The notes under the pieces are model-generated. The model ran no database searches, was not told the origin of the DNA, and saw only the letters and a list, made by a program, of their open reading frames with translations. Made by a program: the position numbers and the translations under genes. Of a stretch of DNA of 64,000 nt, positions 52,673 through 61,838 are shown piece after piece (the first letter of the stretch is position 1; every line of letters begins with the position of its first letter). Source of the stretch: Lachnospiraceae bacterium (GTDB taxonomy: Bacteria > Bacillota > Clostridia > Lachnospirales > Lachnospiraceae); NCBI GenBank assembly GCA_030526195.1, contig JAUNDG010000003.1, positions 1-64,000 on the forward strand, written 5' to 3'.

Positions 52673-54007
52673 TCAGCGCAGCGCAGCCTTAATGGACGCT
52701 GCCATGCGGTCCAGCATGGCCTCTGTCATACCCGGGTAGACCCCTACCCAGAAGGCGTTGTTCATAATGGTGTCGGTGTTGGTGAGATCCCCCACCACCC
52801 GGACCATGGCCTTCACCTGCTCATCGTCTGTGATGCAGGGATGACGCAGCAGGTTGCCCGCAAACAGCATACGGGTCTGGATGCGATCCTCTTCCAGACG
52901 GTTCACGATGCGGTCCCGGTCACCGGCCTCACGGCAGGTGATGAGATACCCGAACCAGCAGGGATCGGCGTTCTTTGTGGCCCTGGGCAGAATGAGACGA
53001 TCTTCCGTGCCTTCAAGGGCCTTTGTCAGATACGCGAAATTCTCCCGGCGACGGGCCGCAAAGGTCGGGAATTTTTCCAGCTGAGCGCAGCCCACGGCGG
53101 CCTGCATATCGGACACCTTCAGGTTGTAGCCCAGATGACTGTAGACATACTTGTGATCATACCCCACCGGCAGTTCGCCGTACTGACGGTCGAAGCGGTG
53201 GCCGCAGAAATTATCACGGCCCGGCGGACAGATGCAGTCACGACCCCAGTCACGTAAGGAACGGACGATTTTATGAAGCAGGCCGTTGTTGGTGTAGACG
53301 GCCCCGCCCTCGCCCATGGTCATGTGATGAGGCGGATAGAAGCTGGAGGTGGCGATATCACCGAAGGTACCGGTGAAACGTGTCTCGCCGTTTAACGTAT
53401 AGCGGCTGCCCAGGGCATCGCAGTTATCCTCCACCAGCCAGAGATTGTATTTTTTGCAGAAGGCCAGCACCGCTTCGATATCGAAGGGATTGCCCAGGGT
53501 GTGGGCCATCATGACGGCCTTTGTCTTCTCGGAACGGGCCGCCTCCAGCAGGGACACATCGGCGTTGCCCTCCGGAATGGTCACATCGATGAAGACAGGA
53601 TGGGCCCCGGCCTGAATGATGGGGGCCACAGTAGTGGGGAAACCGGCGGCCACAGTAATGACCTCATCCCCCGGCAGGATTCGACGCTCTTTCAGCAGCG
53701 GGGATGTGAGGGCCATGAAGGCCAGCAGGTTCGCGCTGGAACCGGAATTTACCAAAGACACATGGGACACGCCCAGGTAGCGGCCGAATTCCTTTTCAAA
53801 GGTATCGGCATAGCGGCCGGCGGTCAGCCAGAAGTCAAGAGAGGCATCCACCAGCTTTTCCATATCATCCGCATCGTACACGCGGGAAGCATAGGGAATG
53901 CGGTCCCCCTCTTCGTAGGGCTTTTTCGCATGAAAATGCTCTGCGTAAGCCCGGGTCATTTCCAGGATCGCCTGACGGGCTTCCTGCTCTGTCATATTGT
54001 CAAACAT
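52673..54007 (-). CDS. rfbH: CDP-4-keto-6-deoxyglucose 3-dehydrase RfbH (E1)
   Basis: A 444-residue PMP-dependent dehydrase with a [2Fe-2S] cluster that removes the C3 hydroxyl of CDP-4-keto-6-deoxyglucose. The PLP-family Lys is replaced by His (FYPPHHMTMGEGG, His227/228), the mark of the E1 family. Cys258-x-Cys260-x7-Cys268 fits the cluster ligands, with Cys196 upstream as the possible fourth. AAGGAG precedes the ATG at 54007, and the ORF overlaps rfbG by eight bases. Known E1 enzymes need an electron-supplying reductase (E3, RfbI/AscD-like). None is encoded in this window, so it must lie elsewhere. Confidence 0.95.
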   Translation of the reverse strand: MFDNMTEQEARQAILEMTRAYAEHFHAKKPYEEGDRIPYASRVYDADDMEKLVDASLDFWLTAGRYADTFEKEFGRYLGVSHVSLVNSGSSANLLAFMALTSPLLKERRILPGDEVITVAAGFPTTVAPIIQAGAHPVFIDVTIPEGNADVSLLEAARSEKTKAVMMAHTLGNPFDIEAVLAFCKKYNLWLVEDNCDALGSRYTLNGETRFTGTFGDIATSSFYPPHHMTMGEGGAVYTNNGLLHKIVRSLRDWGRDCICPPGRDNFCGHRFDRQYGELPVGYDHKYVYSHLGYNLKVSDMQAAVGCAQLEKFPTFAARRRENFAYLTKALEGTEDRLILPRATKNADPCWFGYLITCREAGDRDRIVNRLEEDRIQTRMLFAGNLLRHPCITDDEQVKAMVRVVGDLTNTDTIMNNAFWVGVYPGMTEAMLDRMAASIKAALR

Positions 54008-55070
54008 CAAAATACTCCTTAATCTGCTGATCCAGCACCTCTCTCACAGAGCGATGCTCGTAACGGGCCAGTTCCATCTCGGCTGTTTTGTAAAGACCGG
54101 TCTTCACATCCCAGCGTGACTGCCAGCCCAGCAGTTCCTTGCTTTTTGTATTATCCAGCATAAGGAAGGCCGCCTCGTGGGGACCTCCGTCGCTTTGATT
54201 GATCCAGCCAAGATCGGCCCCGGGCTTCAGCTCATTCCAGGCGGCGCAGAAGGCATCCGCCATGGCACCGGCGGTGAGGCAGTCGCTCTTATCCGGCCCG
54301 ATGTTGTAGGCCCCGATAAAGGCCGGGTCCTCCCACTGCTTTTTCGCCAGCAAGAGGTAGGCTGACAGGGGCTCCAGCACATGCTGGAAGGGCCGGACGG
54401 AGGCCGGATTCCGGATGATCACGGCAGCACCGCCGAAGGCAGCCCGCACGCAGTCCGGGATCAGACGATCCTCGGCATAATCACAGCCGCCGATCACATT
54501 GCCGGCCCGGGCTGTGGAGATAGCACAGCGGCCATCAGCAAAAAATGATTTCCGGTAGCTCTGCGTGATGATATCGGAGCAGGACTTGCTGTTGGAATAC
54601 GGATCAAAGCCGTTTAAGGGATCCTCTTCCTTAAAAGCTGTCTGCCCGTCATTATTTTCATACACCTTATCAGTGGTGACATTGACTAAAGAACGGACGC
54701 TCTCACACCCCCGCACCGCTTCCAGAAGATTGACGGTGCCCATAACATTGGTCTCAAAAGTAAGATGCGGTTCCCGGTAGCTTAAGCGCACAATGGGCTG
54801 AGCCGCCAGATGGAAAACGATCTCCGGCTGAGCCGCCTGCATCGCCCGGCACAGGTGCTCTTTATCCCGCACATCGCCGATGATGGAGGTCATGCCCTCC
54901 GCAATATCCGCCAGCGCAAATAAAGACGGCTCTGTGGGGGGCTCCAGTGAATAACCGGTGACCGTAGCCCCGGCCAGTGTCAGGATCCGGGCCAGGTACG
55001 CGCCTTTAAAACCGGTATGGCCGGTGAGAAAGACTTTTTTTCCTTTATAGAATGCTAACAGATCGCTCAT
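54000..55070 (-). CDS. rfbG: CDP-glucose 4,6-dehydratase RfbG
   Basis: A 356-residue extended short-chain dehydrogenase converting CDP-glucose to CDP-4-keto-6-deoxyglucose. KKVFLTGHTGFKGAYLARIL holds the NAD site; NVTTDKVYEN and YSNSKSCSD carry the catalytic Thr, Asp, Lys and Tyr set. The start at 55070 shares one base with the rfbF stop (TGATG), with GGAAGG upstream, which excludes the longer ORF start at 55109. It is the middle gene of a tight rfbF-rfbG-rfbH set. Confidence 0.95.
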   Translation of the reverse strand: MSDLLAFYKGKKVFLTGHTGFKGAYLARILTLAGATVTGYSLEPPTEPSLFALADIAEGMTSIIGDVRDKEHLCRAMQAAQPEIVFHLAAQPIVRLSYREPHLTFETNVMGTVNLLEAVRGCESVRSLVNVTTDKVYENNDGQTAFKEEDPLNGFDPYSNSKSCSDIITQSYRKSFFADGRCAISTARAGNVIGGCDYAEDRLIPDCVRAAFGGAAVIIRNPASVRPFQHVLEPLSAYLLLAKKQWEDPAFIGAYNIGPDKSDCLTAGAMADAFCAAWNELKPGADLGWINQSDGGPHEAAFLMLDNTKSKELLGWQSRWDVKTGLYKTAEMELARYEHRSVREVLDQQIKEYFDV

Positions 55071-55849
55071 CAGTCCCAAACCTTCCAGGGTGCTTGATTG
55101 GTGTTCCACAGTTTTTCCAGGGCTTCCTTTTCACGCAGAGTGTCCATGCACTGCCAGAAGCCGCTGTGCTTATAGGCGTTGAGCTCGCCGCTCCGGGCCA
55201 GTTCTTCCAGCGGGTAACGCTCGAAGATGGTCTCATCGCCTTCAATATAATCAAAGACAGAGGGCTCCAGCACCATAAAGCCGGCGTTGATCCAGCCCAC
55301 GTCTTCCCGTGTCTTTTCACGGAAATTGGTGACGATGCCGTCCGGTGTGATATCGAGATTCCCGAAACGGCCCTGGGGCTGCGCACAGGTCACGGTGGCC
55401 TTCTGGCCCTTTTCCTGATGATACTTTAAGAGCTCCGGAATGTTCACATCGGCCACGCCGTCGCCGTAGGTCAGGAAGAAGGGTTCATCCCCGACGAAGG
55501 GGGCGATCCGTTTGATGCGGCCGCCGGTCATGGTGTTAAGACCGGTATCCACCACCGTCACCTTCCAGGGTTCGGGCTGTTCACGGTGAATGATGACTTC
55601 CTTCTTGCCGCTTCTGAAATCAAAAGTGATATCGCTGCTGTACAGATAGTAATTGGAGAACCATTCCTTGATCACATCCTGCTTGTAGCCGCAGCAAATA
55701 ATAAATTCGTTGTAGCCGTAAGTGGAGAAGATCTTCATGATATGCCAGAGCATAGGCTTGCCGCCCACCTCGATCATCGGCTTCGGTTTTAAATAGCTTT
55801 CTTCGCTGATACGTGTGCCGAAACCTCCGGCCAGAATGACAACCTTCAT
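55070..55849 (-). CDS. rfbF: Glucose-1-phosphate cytidylyltransferase RfbF
   Basis: A 259-residue enzyme making CDP-glucose from CTP and glucose-1-phosphate, the entry to CDP-dideoxysugars. It begins MKVVILAGGFGTRISEESYL, followed by KPKPMIEVGGKPMLWHIM, the TYGDGVADV metal site and GRFGNLDI, all typical of RfbF. AAGGAGG precedes the ATG. Length is normal. Confidence 0.97.
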   Translation of the reverse strand: MKVVILAGGFGTRISEESYLKPKPMIEVGGKPMLWHIMKIFSTYGYNEFIICCGYKQDVIKEWFSNYYLYSSDITFDFRSGKKEVIIHREQPEPWKVTVVDTGLNTMTGGRIKRIAPFVGDEPFFLTYGDGVADVNIPELLKYHQEKGQKATVTCAQPQGRFGNLDITPDGIVTNFREKTREDVGWINAGFMVLEPSVFDYIEGDETIFERYPLEELARSGELNAYKHSGFWQCMDTLREKEALEKLWNTNQAPWKVWD

Positions 55850-55861
55850 TGTGATGCCTCC

Positions 55862-57046
55862 TTATTCTTGTGAAATGGTCAGACAGCTTAAGATCCTGTC
55901 CATAACAGCTTCAATCTCGCGTTCATCGTCGGACGCCATGATCACCTGACCGATCCGGTCCGTGCCGTCCTTCATCTGATAAACCTTATCCCCCACGCCG
56001 TAGTCCAGGGAGAAATCAATCCCCTCATCCCGGATGGCCTGAAGGCCCGCTTCGTCAACCGCGGTGATCACCCCGGTGACGGGGCTGATGAGGAGCCGCC
56101 CCATGCAGGGCACAGCTCTTGTCGGTGTAAAATCAAAATCCTCACCCAGGGCGGTGTGGATCATACCTTCGTAATAATCCATGCCGGTGTAAATGGTGAT
56201 GAGCTCCGGAATGGTGGTGGCGCCGCACCGGCCGCCGGCTTCGATCACGGATACCGTGTCCTCACCGGTCACAAACACATCGGCGTTCACTGCGCAGTTG
56301 TTAAGCCCCGTGGCCGCCACAATGGCGTCGAACTCCCGACGAATGGCCGCCTGCAGAGCCTCATTTCCTTTAAAAGGAAAGCTGTGGCCCGCCGGCACCG
56401 TGCTGTGGGCACACCGCGCCACATGCTTATCGTGGGGGAGGCACAGCACCGTTTGGCCGTGCCGCACAAAACCGTCCAGCCCGATCTCGTACCCCTCCAC
56501 CGCTTTTTCCACGATGAGGTGGTCCGTGTGGGTGGCGGCCATGGCGTAGTCAAAGGCCTCTTCAAGGCCGGCAGGGTCATTTACTTTGGAAATGCCCCGG
56601 CTGCCGGACACATCGCAGGCTTTCACCATCACCGGATAACCGATGCGGTCCGCCGCGTCTTTGGCCTCAGCCAATGTCTTCACCACCGAAAATGGTGAGG
56701 TGGACACTTTCCCGGCAAAGGCAGTTTTCATATCCGCCTTGTCGGTGAGGCGCTTAGCCGCCTCGGCGCTGATGCCGGTAAGGCCCAGCGCATCGCACAC
56801 CGTGCCGATGGTCTTCATGGCCACGTCCGTACCGGTGGTGACGATGCCGTCAATGCCCTCCTCCCGGGCCGCTGCCAGAATGCCGGCGGTGTCCCGTGTA
56901 TCGTATTTTAAAACCTTATCCGCCAGTGCGAAGCCGGGATAGGGCCCGTCCACACTGACAACTATCGTATAAAGGCCCATGTCACGGGCTTTTTTAATGA
57001 GGGGCACCTGGTAGATGCCGGCCCCCAGGATCATCAGTTTTTTCAC
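55862..57046 (-). CDS. ATP-grasp ligase of unknown substrate
   Basis: A 394-residue ATP-grasp protein with the biotin carboxylase/carbamoyl phosphate synthase layout: an N-terminal Rossmann-like part (MILGAGIYQVPLIKKARDMG), an ATP-grasp core with VMVKACDVSGSRGI and HLIVEKAVEGYE, and VSVIEAGGRCGAT as the metal site, then a C-terminal beta-rich domain. Such enzymes join an acid to an amine through an acyl phosphate. In glycan clusters they often add amino acids or similar groups to sugars. It begins with GTG, overlapping the upstream stop by four bases, so it is coupled to the glycosyltransferase at 57043-57963. The substrate is not known. Confidence 0.85.
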   Translation of the reverse strand: MKKLMILGAGIYQVPLIKKARDMGLYTIVVSVDGPYPGFALADKVLKYDTRDTAGILAAAREEGIDGIVTTGTDVAMKTIGTVCDALGLTGISAEAAKRLTDKADMKTAFAGKVSTSPFSVVKTLAEAKDAADRIGYPVMVKACDVSGSRGISKVNDPAGLEEAFDYAMAATHTDHLIVEKAVEGYEIGLDGFVRHGQTVLCLPHDKHVARCAHSTVPAGHSFPFKGNEALQAAIRREFDAIVAATGLNNCAVNADVFVTGEDTVSVIEAGGRCGATTIPELITIYTGMDYYEGMIHTALGEDFDFTPTRAVPCMGRLLISPVTGVITAVDEAGLQAIRDEGIDFSLDYGVGDKVYQMKDGTDRIGQVIMASDDEREIEAVMDRILSCLTISQE

Positions 57047-57963
57047 AGATTTACCTTCTCACGCACAATGTACTGAGGCGTATTGTTGATGGTCAGCATG
57101 ATCTTCCCGATGTATTCCCCAATAATGCCCAGTACCAGCAGCACCAGCCCGAAGAAGACCAGCAGGATACAGATGGTGGATGCCCAGCCCACGGTAATGG
57201 AGGGCACCATCAGCTTCCGGATGAGGGTCACCAGGCCCGCGATGAAACCGACGGTGGCCATAACGATGCCGCAGACCGAAGCGATGCGCAGAGGCACCAC
57301 CGAATAGTTGAGGTAGGCCATCCACAGACGCAGCATCCGCTTGAAGGTGTAGTTGGATTTGCCCACCTCCCGCTTATGATGCTCCACCACCACATTGCCG
57401 ATGTTGTGGGTGCTGCGGTAGAAAAGCCCGTCCACATAGGGGTTAAAGCTCTTGTATTTGATGACCTCGTCCCGCACAGCCCGGGTGATCAGCCAGAAGT
57501 TACTGGACTGGATCTCCTTCGGACGGTTGAGCAGGATCTGGGATGATTTCTTGTTGAACCAGCTGGTGAGGTTTTTGAGAGCGCCATTTTCATGATGCTC
57601 GTACACACCGTACACCAGATCGTAGCCCTCTTCCATTTTCTTGATGAGCTTGTAGATCTGAGAGGGATGGGTCTGAAGGTCATCGTCCATGCCCAGCACC
57701 AGGTCACCCTGGGTGTAGTTCATGGCGCACATCAGGGCGTTGTGCTGACCGAAATTCCGCATCAGGTTGATGCCGTGGACATTGTCATAAAGACCGCCCA
57801 GCCGCCGGATCTCCTCAAAGGTGCCGTCACGGGAATTGTCATTGACCAGCACGAATTCGCAGTCATAGCCCGGGAAATTCTCGAATTCCCGCATGACCAT
57901 TTCCACGACCCGGCCAATGGTCTGCTCCGAGTTGTAGCAGGGGATAACGATTGAAACAAGCAT
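57043..57963 (-). CDS. Polyprenyl-phosphate glycosyltransferase (ArnC/GtrB-like GT2)
   Basis: A 306-residue GT2 enzyme with two C-terminal membrane helices (about 227-290). VSIVIPCYNSEQTI starts the fold, GMDDDLQTHPSQ is the metal site, and REVGKSNYTFKRMLRLW leads into the helices; it ends in NTPQYIVREKVNL. This layout is that of ArnC, GtrB and dolichol-phosphate-type synthases, which make a polyprenyl-phosphate sugar. GGAGAAAG lies before the start, two bases after the previous stop. Together with the similar enzyme at 45407-46387 it may supply two different donors for outer-face transfer. Confidence 0.87.
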   Translation of the reverse strand: MLVSIVIPCYNSEQTIGRVVEMVMREFENFPGYDCEFVLVNDNSRDGTFEEIRRLGGLYDNVHGINLMRNFGQHNALMCAMNYTQGDLVLGMDDDLQTHPSQIYKLIKKMEEGYDLVYGVYEHHENGALKNLTSWFNKKSSQILLNRPKEIQSSNFWLITRAVRDEVIKYKSFNPYVDGLFYRSTHNIGNVVVEHHKREVGKSNYTFKRMLRLWMAYLNYSVVPLRIASVCGIVMATVGFIAGLVTLIRKLMVPSITVGWASTICILLVFFGLVLLVLGIIGEYIGKIMLTINNTPQYIVREKVNL

Positions 57964-57965
57964 AT

Positions 57966-58934
57966 TTACTCTTTCTCCGCCAGATAATCAAAATGAAGTG
58001 GCAGGCCGCCGGTGTGCAGGAACAGCACGCGGCTGTTCGTGATGCCCCGGTCCTTCAGATACTGTTCCATACCCAGGAACGCCTTGCCGGTGTAGGTGGG
58101 ATCGGTGGGCAGGCTGTAGGCCTTAAGACACCGATCGATCACGGCCTCCACCTCGTCGTCATAGAGACCGTAACCACCCTTGTTGTACTGTGTTTCCAGG
58201 TGGATCATCGGTGCGATGCGTTCTCTCATCACCTCCGACCGATCACCGAAATAATCCATGATGCCGTCCATGAGCAGTCCGTAGGCCCGCTCATAGGTCC
58301 GGGAGGAAATGGAGATGCCCACGATGGTCCTTTCTTCGCCCCGTTCCATAGCCCCGGCAATGAGCCCACTGTAGGTGGCGCCGGTGCCGTAGGGGGTGAC
58401 GATCAGATCAAAGGTCTGCCCTTCTCTTTCCTCAAAAGATGCGATCTCGCCGTATGCGGCGGCATAAGCCCGGGCTGCCGTGCCCTCATTGCCGCTGCCG
58501 GTGCGATCACCGTAAATGTAATAGGGCTTGTGCCCCTGTGCTTTCAGCATGTCAAAAGCCTTGTCCACGGTTTCCGCGATGGCTGACTTGTCACAATCCA
58601 GGATCGGCACGCCGCAGGACCGGATAAGCGCGCTGTTAAAGGGCTCCCGCTCACTTGTTTTGTGCTCCTCCGTGGCGATCATCAGCCCCGGAATGCCCTC
58701 GATGCGGCAGATCGCCGCCAGGACACGGCACAGATTGGACCGTCTGTCTCCGTAGAAAATGAGGCTGTCGGCCCCCTTTGCCTTCATGTCTTCCACAAAG
58801 GCCCGGGCGATCCTGACCTTGTTGCCCCCATAAGAAAATGGCAGCAGATCGTCCCGTTTCACAAAAATCTCGTTGTGCCCCTCCGCCGTGGTATAGACCG
58901 GCTGGATGGGTGTCTCAGGAAAATGATGCATCAT
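57966..58934 (-). CDS. PLP enzyme of the ACC deaminase/D-cysteine desulfhydrase type
   Basis: A 322-residue fold type II PLP enzyme. VKRDDLLPFSYGGNKVR has the PLP-binding Lys, YGTGATYSGLIAGA the phosphate loop, and HTGGLP the C-terminal motif. The family includes 1-aminocyclopropane-1-carboxylate deaminase and D-cysteine desulfhydrase. Its overlap of four bases with the carboxypeptidase upstream, and tight spacing to the glycosyltransferase and ATP-grasp genes, place it in the glycan unit. It might provide an amino acid for the ATP-grasp ligase, which is inference. The reaction cannot be fixed from sequence. Confidence 0.8.
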   Translation of the reverse strand: MMHHFPETPIQPVYTTAEGHNEIFVKRDDLLPFSYGGNKVRIARAFVEDMKAKGADSLIFYGDRRSNLCRVLAAICRIEGIPGLMIATEEHKTSEREPFNSALIRSCGVPILDCDKSAIAETVDKAFDMLKAQGHKPYYIYGDRTGSGNEGTAARAYAAAYGEIASFEEREGQTFDLIVTPYGTGATYSGLIAGAMERGEERTIVGISISSRTYERAYGLLMDGIMDYFGDRSEVMRERIAPMIHLETQYNKGGYGLYDDEVEAVIDRCLKAYSLPTDPTYTGKAFLGMEQYLKDRGITNSRVLFLHTGGLPLHFDYLAEKE

Positions 58935-60259
58935 CTTCTGTTCTGTCTTTCACGTTCTCTTTGCTGCTGACGTTTCAGTTGACGGCGACGTCTTCTCTTC
59001 TTCCGCTGATTGGCGCGAAGGGCCGCCATCACAATCAGGAAAATGATGAAAAGAACGATAAGGCCGCCCAGGATGCCCAGCACGATGAGCAGCGGGTTGG
59101 TGTGTTTTTCGACCTTCAGTTCCGGATTAAAGGTGGCATTGGTCTTATGCTGAGTGGTGGTCATGCCCTGTTCCGCCTGAGCCGCTTCATACTCGGCCTT
59201 GGCCTTGGCATCCTCCGCACTCATATAAGTGGTGCCCACCTTGTGATCGGCGTAAGCATAGGCCGTGGTCATGTTGCCGTTATCATCCGTAAAGGCTTCA
59301 CCGGTGAGATCCGCCACAGCCGCGCCCTTGGGCACTGTCACATAACCGCCCTCTGTGTAGAATTCACGCTCCGGCAGTTCCAGGTGCTCGAAGCAGTTAA
59401 AACCGTAATCATAAAGTTTCCGGTGATCGGTGGCCGCTGTGCCGCCGTCCGCGGCCCGGAAGGTCACGGCGATCAGAGTGATACCGTTCTGGGACACCAT
59501 GGTGGCCAGTGTATTGAGCGCATCATCCGTGTAACCGGTCTTACCGCCGATGATGCCCGGATAAGCGTAATCCGGGTTGACCAGAAGCGGGTTGTGGTTA
59601 TCGAAGGAGCGGGGATCGGCCGTCATGTTGGTGGCCGGGATCGTGTAGCTGTGAGTCCCCGCGATGGTGCGGAACGCTTCATTTTTAAGAGCCGCCTGGC
59701 AGATCAGCGCCATATCATGGACAGTGGTCACATGATCCGGATCCGGCATGCCGCAGGCATTGTTGAAATGGGTGCCGGTGCAGCCCAGTTCTTCCGCCCG
59801 GGCGTTCATCATAGCCACGAAATCCTCAACGGTGCCCCCGATGTATTCGCCCACCTGAGTGGCCATATCGTTGGCGGATTTGAGCATGGTGCCGTAAAGG
59901 AGCTGCTCCAGGGTGAAGATCTCGCCCACCTGGGTGTACAGGTTGGAGGAACCGCCCACCGCATAGGCTACGCCGGTCTGCGTCATGGTGACATTGTCCG
60001 CAAGATTCCCCTTTTCCAGTGCCAGCAGGGTGGTCATGATCTTGGTAACGGAAGCGGGATACATGGCCCGGTCCGGATCCTTGCTGTACAGCACGGCATT
60101 GGTATCGGCATCCATTAAGATAACGGATTCCGAAGCCGTTTCCGGGCCGGTGGGCCAGGCGGCGGCCGCCTGTAACGGCAGCACAGCACTGCCCATGAGC
60201 ATCACGGCCGAAACGGCCGCTGCCAGAGTTTTCTTAAAAAATGATGTGAATCTGTTCAT
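58931..60259 (-). CDS. D-alanyl-D-alanine carboxypeptidase (low-molecular-weight PBP)
   Basis: A 442-residue secreted, membrane-anchored serine DD-peptidase that trims the terminal D-Ala of peptidoglycan stems. A signal peptide (about 1-34) is followed by the active-site motifs SVTK (Ser70-Lys73), SAN (Ser128) and KTG (240-242). The C-terminus has a membrane helix (about 385-408) and a very basic, Arg/Lys/Gln-rich tail of about 30 residues on the cytoplasmic side. The class resembles DacF/DacA of Firmicutes, but that tail is unusual for them. It starts seven bases after the HPr stop. Confidence 0.93.
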   Translation of the reverse strand: MNRFTSFFKKTLAAAVSAVMLMGSAVLPLQAAAAWPTGPETASESVILMDADTNAVLYSKDPDRAMYPASVTKIMTTLLALEKGNLADNVTMTQTGVAYAVGGSSNLYTQVGEIFTLEQLLYGTMLKSANDMATQVGEYIGGTVEDFVAMMNARAEELGCTGTHFNNACGMPDPDHVTTVHDMALICQAALKNEAFRTIAGTHSYTIPATNMTADPRSFDNHNPLLVNPDYAYPGIIGGKTGYTDDALNTLATMVSQNGITLIAVTFRAADGGTAATDHRKLYDYGFNCFEHLELPEREFYTEGGYVTVPKGAAVADLTGEAFTDDNGNMTTAYAYADHKVGTTYMSAEDAKAKAEYEAAQAEQGMTTTQHKTNATFNPELKVEKHTNPLLIVLGILGGLIVLFIIFLIVMAALRANQRKKRRRRRQLKRQQQRERERQNRR

Positions 60260-60265
60260 AATACC

Positions 60266-60529
60266 TTATTCCTCAAGTCCCGATTCTACTGCCCGGCACA
60301 TACCGGCCAGGGCTTCTTCTTCGTCCACACCGCTGCAGACGATCTCAATCTCATCGCCCTTCCTTACGCAGGCGCCCAGAATAGACAGAATGCTCTTGGC
60401 ATTGGCTGTGGTGTTGTCATGCGTAAAGGTGATCAGGGATTCGTATTTGCATGCTTCACGGCTGAAAAGAGCCGCCGGTTTCAGATGAAGACCGGTTTCA
60501 GTGATAACAGTCACGCGCTTACTGACCAT
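60266..60529 (-). CDS. ptsH: HPr phosphocarrier protein
   Basis: An 87-residue HPr. His15 (TGLHLKPA) takes the phosphate in the phosphotransferase system, and Ser46 (AKSILSILG) is the site of the regulatory kinase HprK in Firmicutes. AAGGAGG precedes the ATG. It sits alone between cdaR and the carboxypeptidase, without ptsI, so it could be a general HPr or a Crh-like regulator. Unlike Crh, it keeps His15. Confidence 0.93.
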   Translation of the reverse strand: MVSKRVTVITETGLHLKPAALFSREACKYESLITFTHDNTTANAKSILSILGACVRKGDEIEIVCSGVDEEEALAGMCRAVESGLEE

Positions 60530-60560
60530 AATAGCCTCCTTATGACTGCGGCACCGTGCC

Positions 60561-61838
60561 TTATGCTGCTTCCAGCTTCACGGACACGGTCACCGTCTGT
60601 GCTAATGAATAATTATCCGGCAGGGTCACCACCGCATTCAGCGTGTGGCTGCCCGCTTCCAGGCCGGCACAATCAATGGAAATGCTGATGTTTTCGATGG
60701 CCAGAGATTCCAGAGCCGCATCGGACCCTTTCACGGCCACCTCAATATCATTTTTATCAAACAGAACCTTCAGGCCCTTCGGCACATTAAGCAGTGTCAC
60801 CTGCTCGGTGGGCACATGGACCGCGGTGCTGTTGTAAGGCAGGATATCCACAGAAATGACGATGGCGCCGCTGGTGCCGCCGGTGAGATGAAGGTCACCG
60901 GGCAGAAGGCTGCTGAAATCATCAATACGGATATCAAAGCCGTTCTTCTTACCTGACACATCAATAAGGCTCGGATCCAGCACGATCTTGTTGCCGGCCT
61001 CCTCGATGGCCCGAAGCTCGTCCTCGCTGCCGGCCACCGCCACCTCGGCGGGCACCACAGCGATATTTTTCACCTGATAGTTAGCGGCGGGATGGCCGGT
61101 GTAGCCTTCCACCGTCAGTTCGACACCGGTCACCACCCGATAGAGGCTCACATTGACCACCATACGGGAGATGTCACTGTCAAATCTAAGATATGACATC
61201 TGGGTATCGGTGAGCGCCGAACCATTCTTGTCATAGATCACCACGTTGCCGGAGCGCACCGTATCCTGAGCGATGCCGGACACATCCACGGTAGCCTGCA
61301 CCGTATCGATGATATCCAGGATCGAGCCCGGACCGGAAATGGAGATGGTCTCCTGCTCCGGTGTGAGCTTCGCCACTTCATAACCGACAGCCGGCTTGGT
61401 GTCGCCGGTGTCGCAGTTCACCAGGAAGTCGCGACTCATCATTTCCTCCAGATCGATGCGGGCGGTGCCGGGGATCGGTGTGATCTCCGCCAGAGTCACC
61501 CCGGGAGCGGCCACATGGATCGGCACCTGGATCGGTGAGGATTCCATGGACACGATCTCCGTCAGATCGATGCGGGCGGTAATGGATGAAGGTGTCATGT
61601 TTTCAACGGCGGACCGGTTACCCCGGACACGCACGCTGATGGTGTCAAAGCCTTCCCCTAACCGGTAGGATTCGCCCATACTTTCAATGTAGGAGCCGTT
61701 TTCCACCATCAGGGGGACATTATAGATGGTCCGGGTTTTCACCGGATCGTTCACATTGACGATGATGAGCCAGAGCACAATGGCAATGACTAAGGCCAGG
61801 CCCTTCAGGCCGGGGTTATTAAGCATTATTTTCTTCAT
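60561..61838 (-). CDS. cdaR: CdaR (YbbR-domain) regulator of diadenylate cyclase
   Basis: A 425-residue extracytoplasmic protein with an N-terminal membrane helix (about 12-26, GLALVIAIVLWLIIVNV) and four YbbR-type beta domains, each about 85 residues. CdaR binds and modulates the membrane cyclase CdaA. Start at 61838, with GAGGACGGGG upstream, overlapping the end of cdaA by 20 bases; the ORF extends further upstream only through cdaA in another frame. The cdaA-cdaR order is the normal one; glmM is not seen downstream. Confidence 0.92.
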   Translation of the reverse strand: MKKIMLNNPGLKGLALVIAIVLWLIIVNVNDPVKTRTIYNVPLMVENGSYIESMGESYRLGEGFDTISVRVRGNRSAVENMTPSSITARIDLTEIVSMESSPIQVPIHVAAPGVTLAEITPIPGTARIDLEEMMSRDFLVNCDTGDTKPAVGYEVAKLTPEQETISISGPGSILDIIDTVQATVDVSGIAQDTVRSGNVVIYDKNGSALTDTQMSYLRFDSDISRMVVNVSLYRVVTGVELTVEGYTGHPAANYQVKNIAVVPAEVAVAGSEDELRAIEEAGNKIVLDPSLIDVSGKKNGFDIRIDDFSSLLPGDLHLTGGTSGAIVISVDILPYNSTAVHVPTEQVTLLNVPKGLKVLFDKNDIEVAVKGSDAALESLAIENISISIDCAGLEAGSHTLNAVVTLPDNYSLAQTVTVSVKLEAA

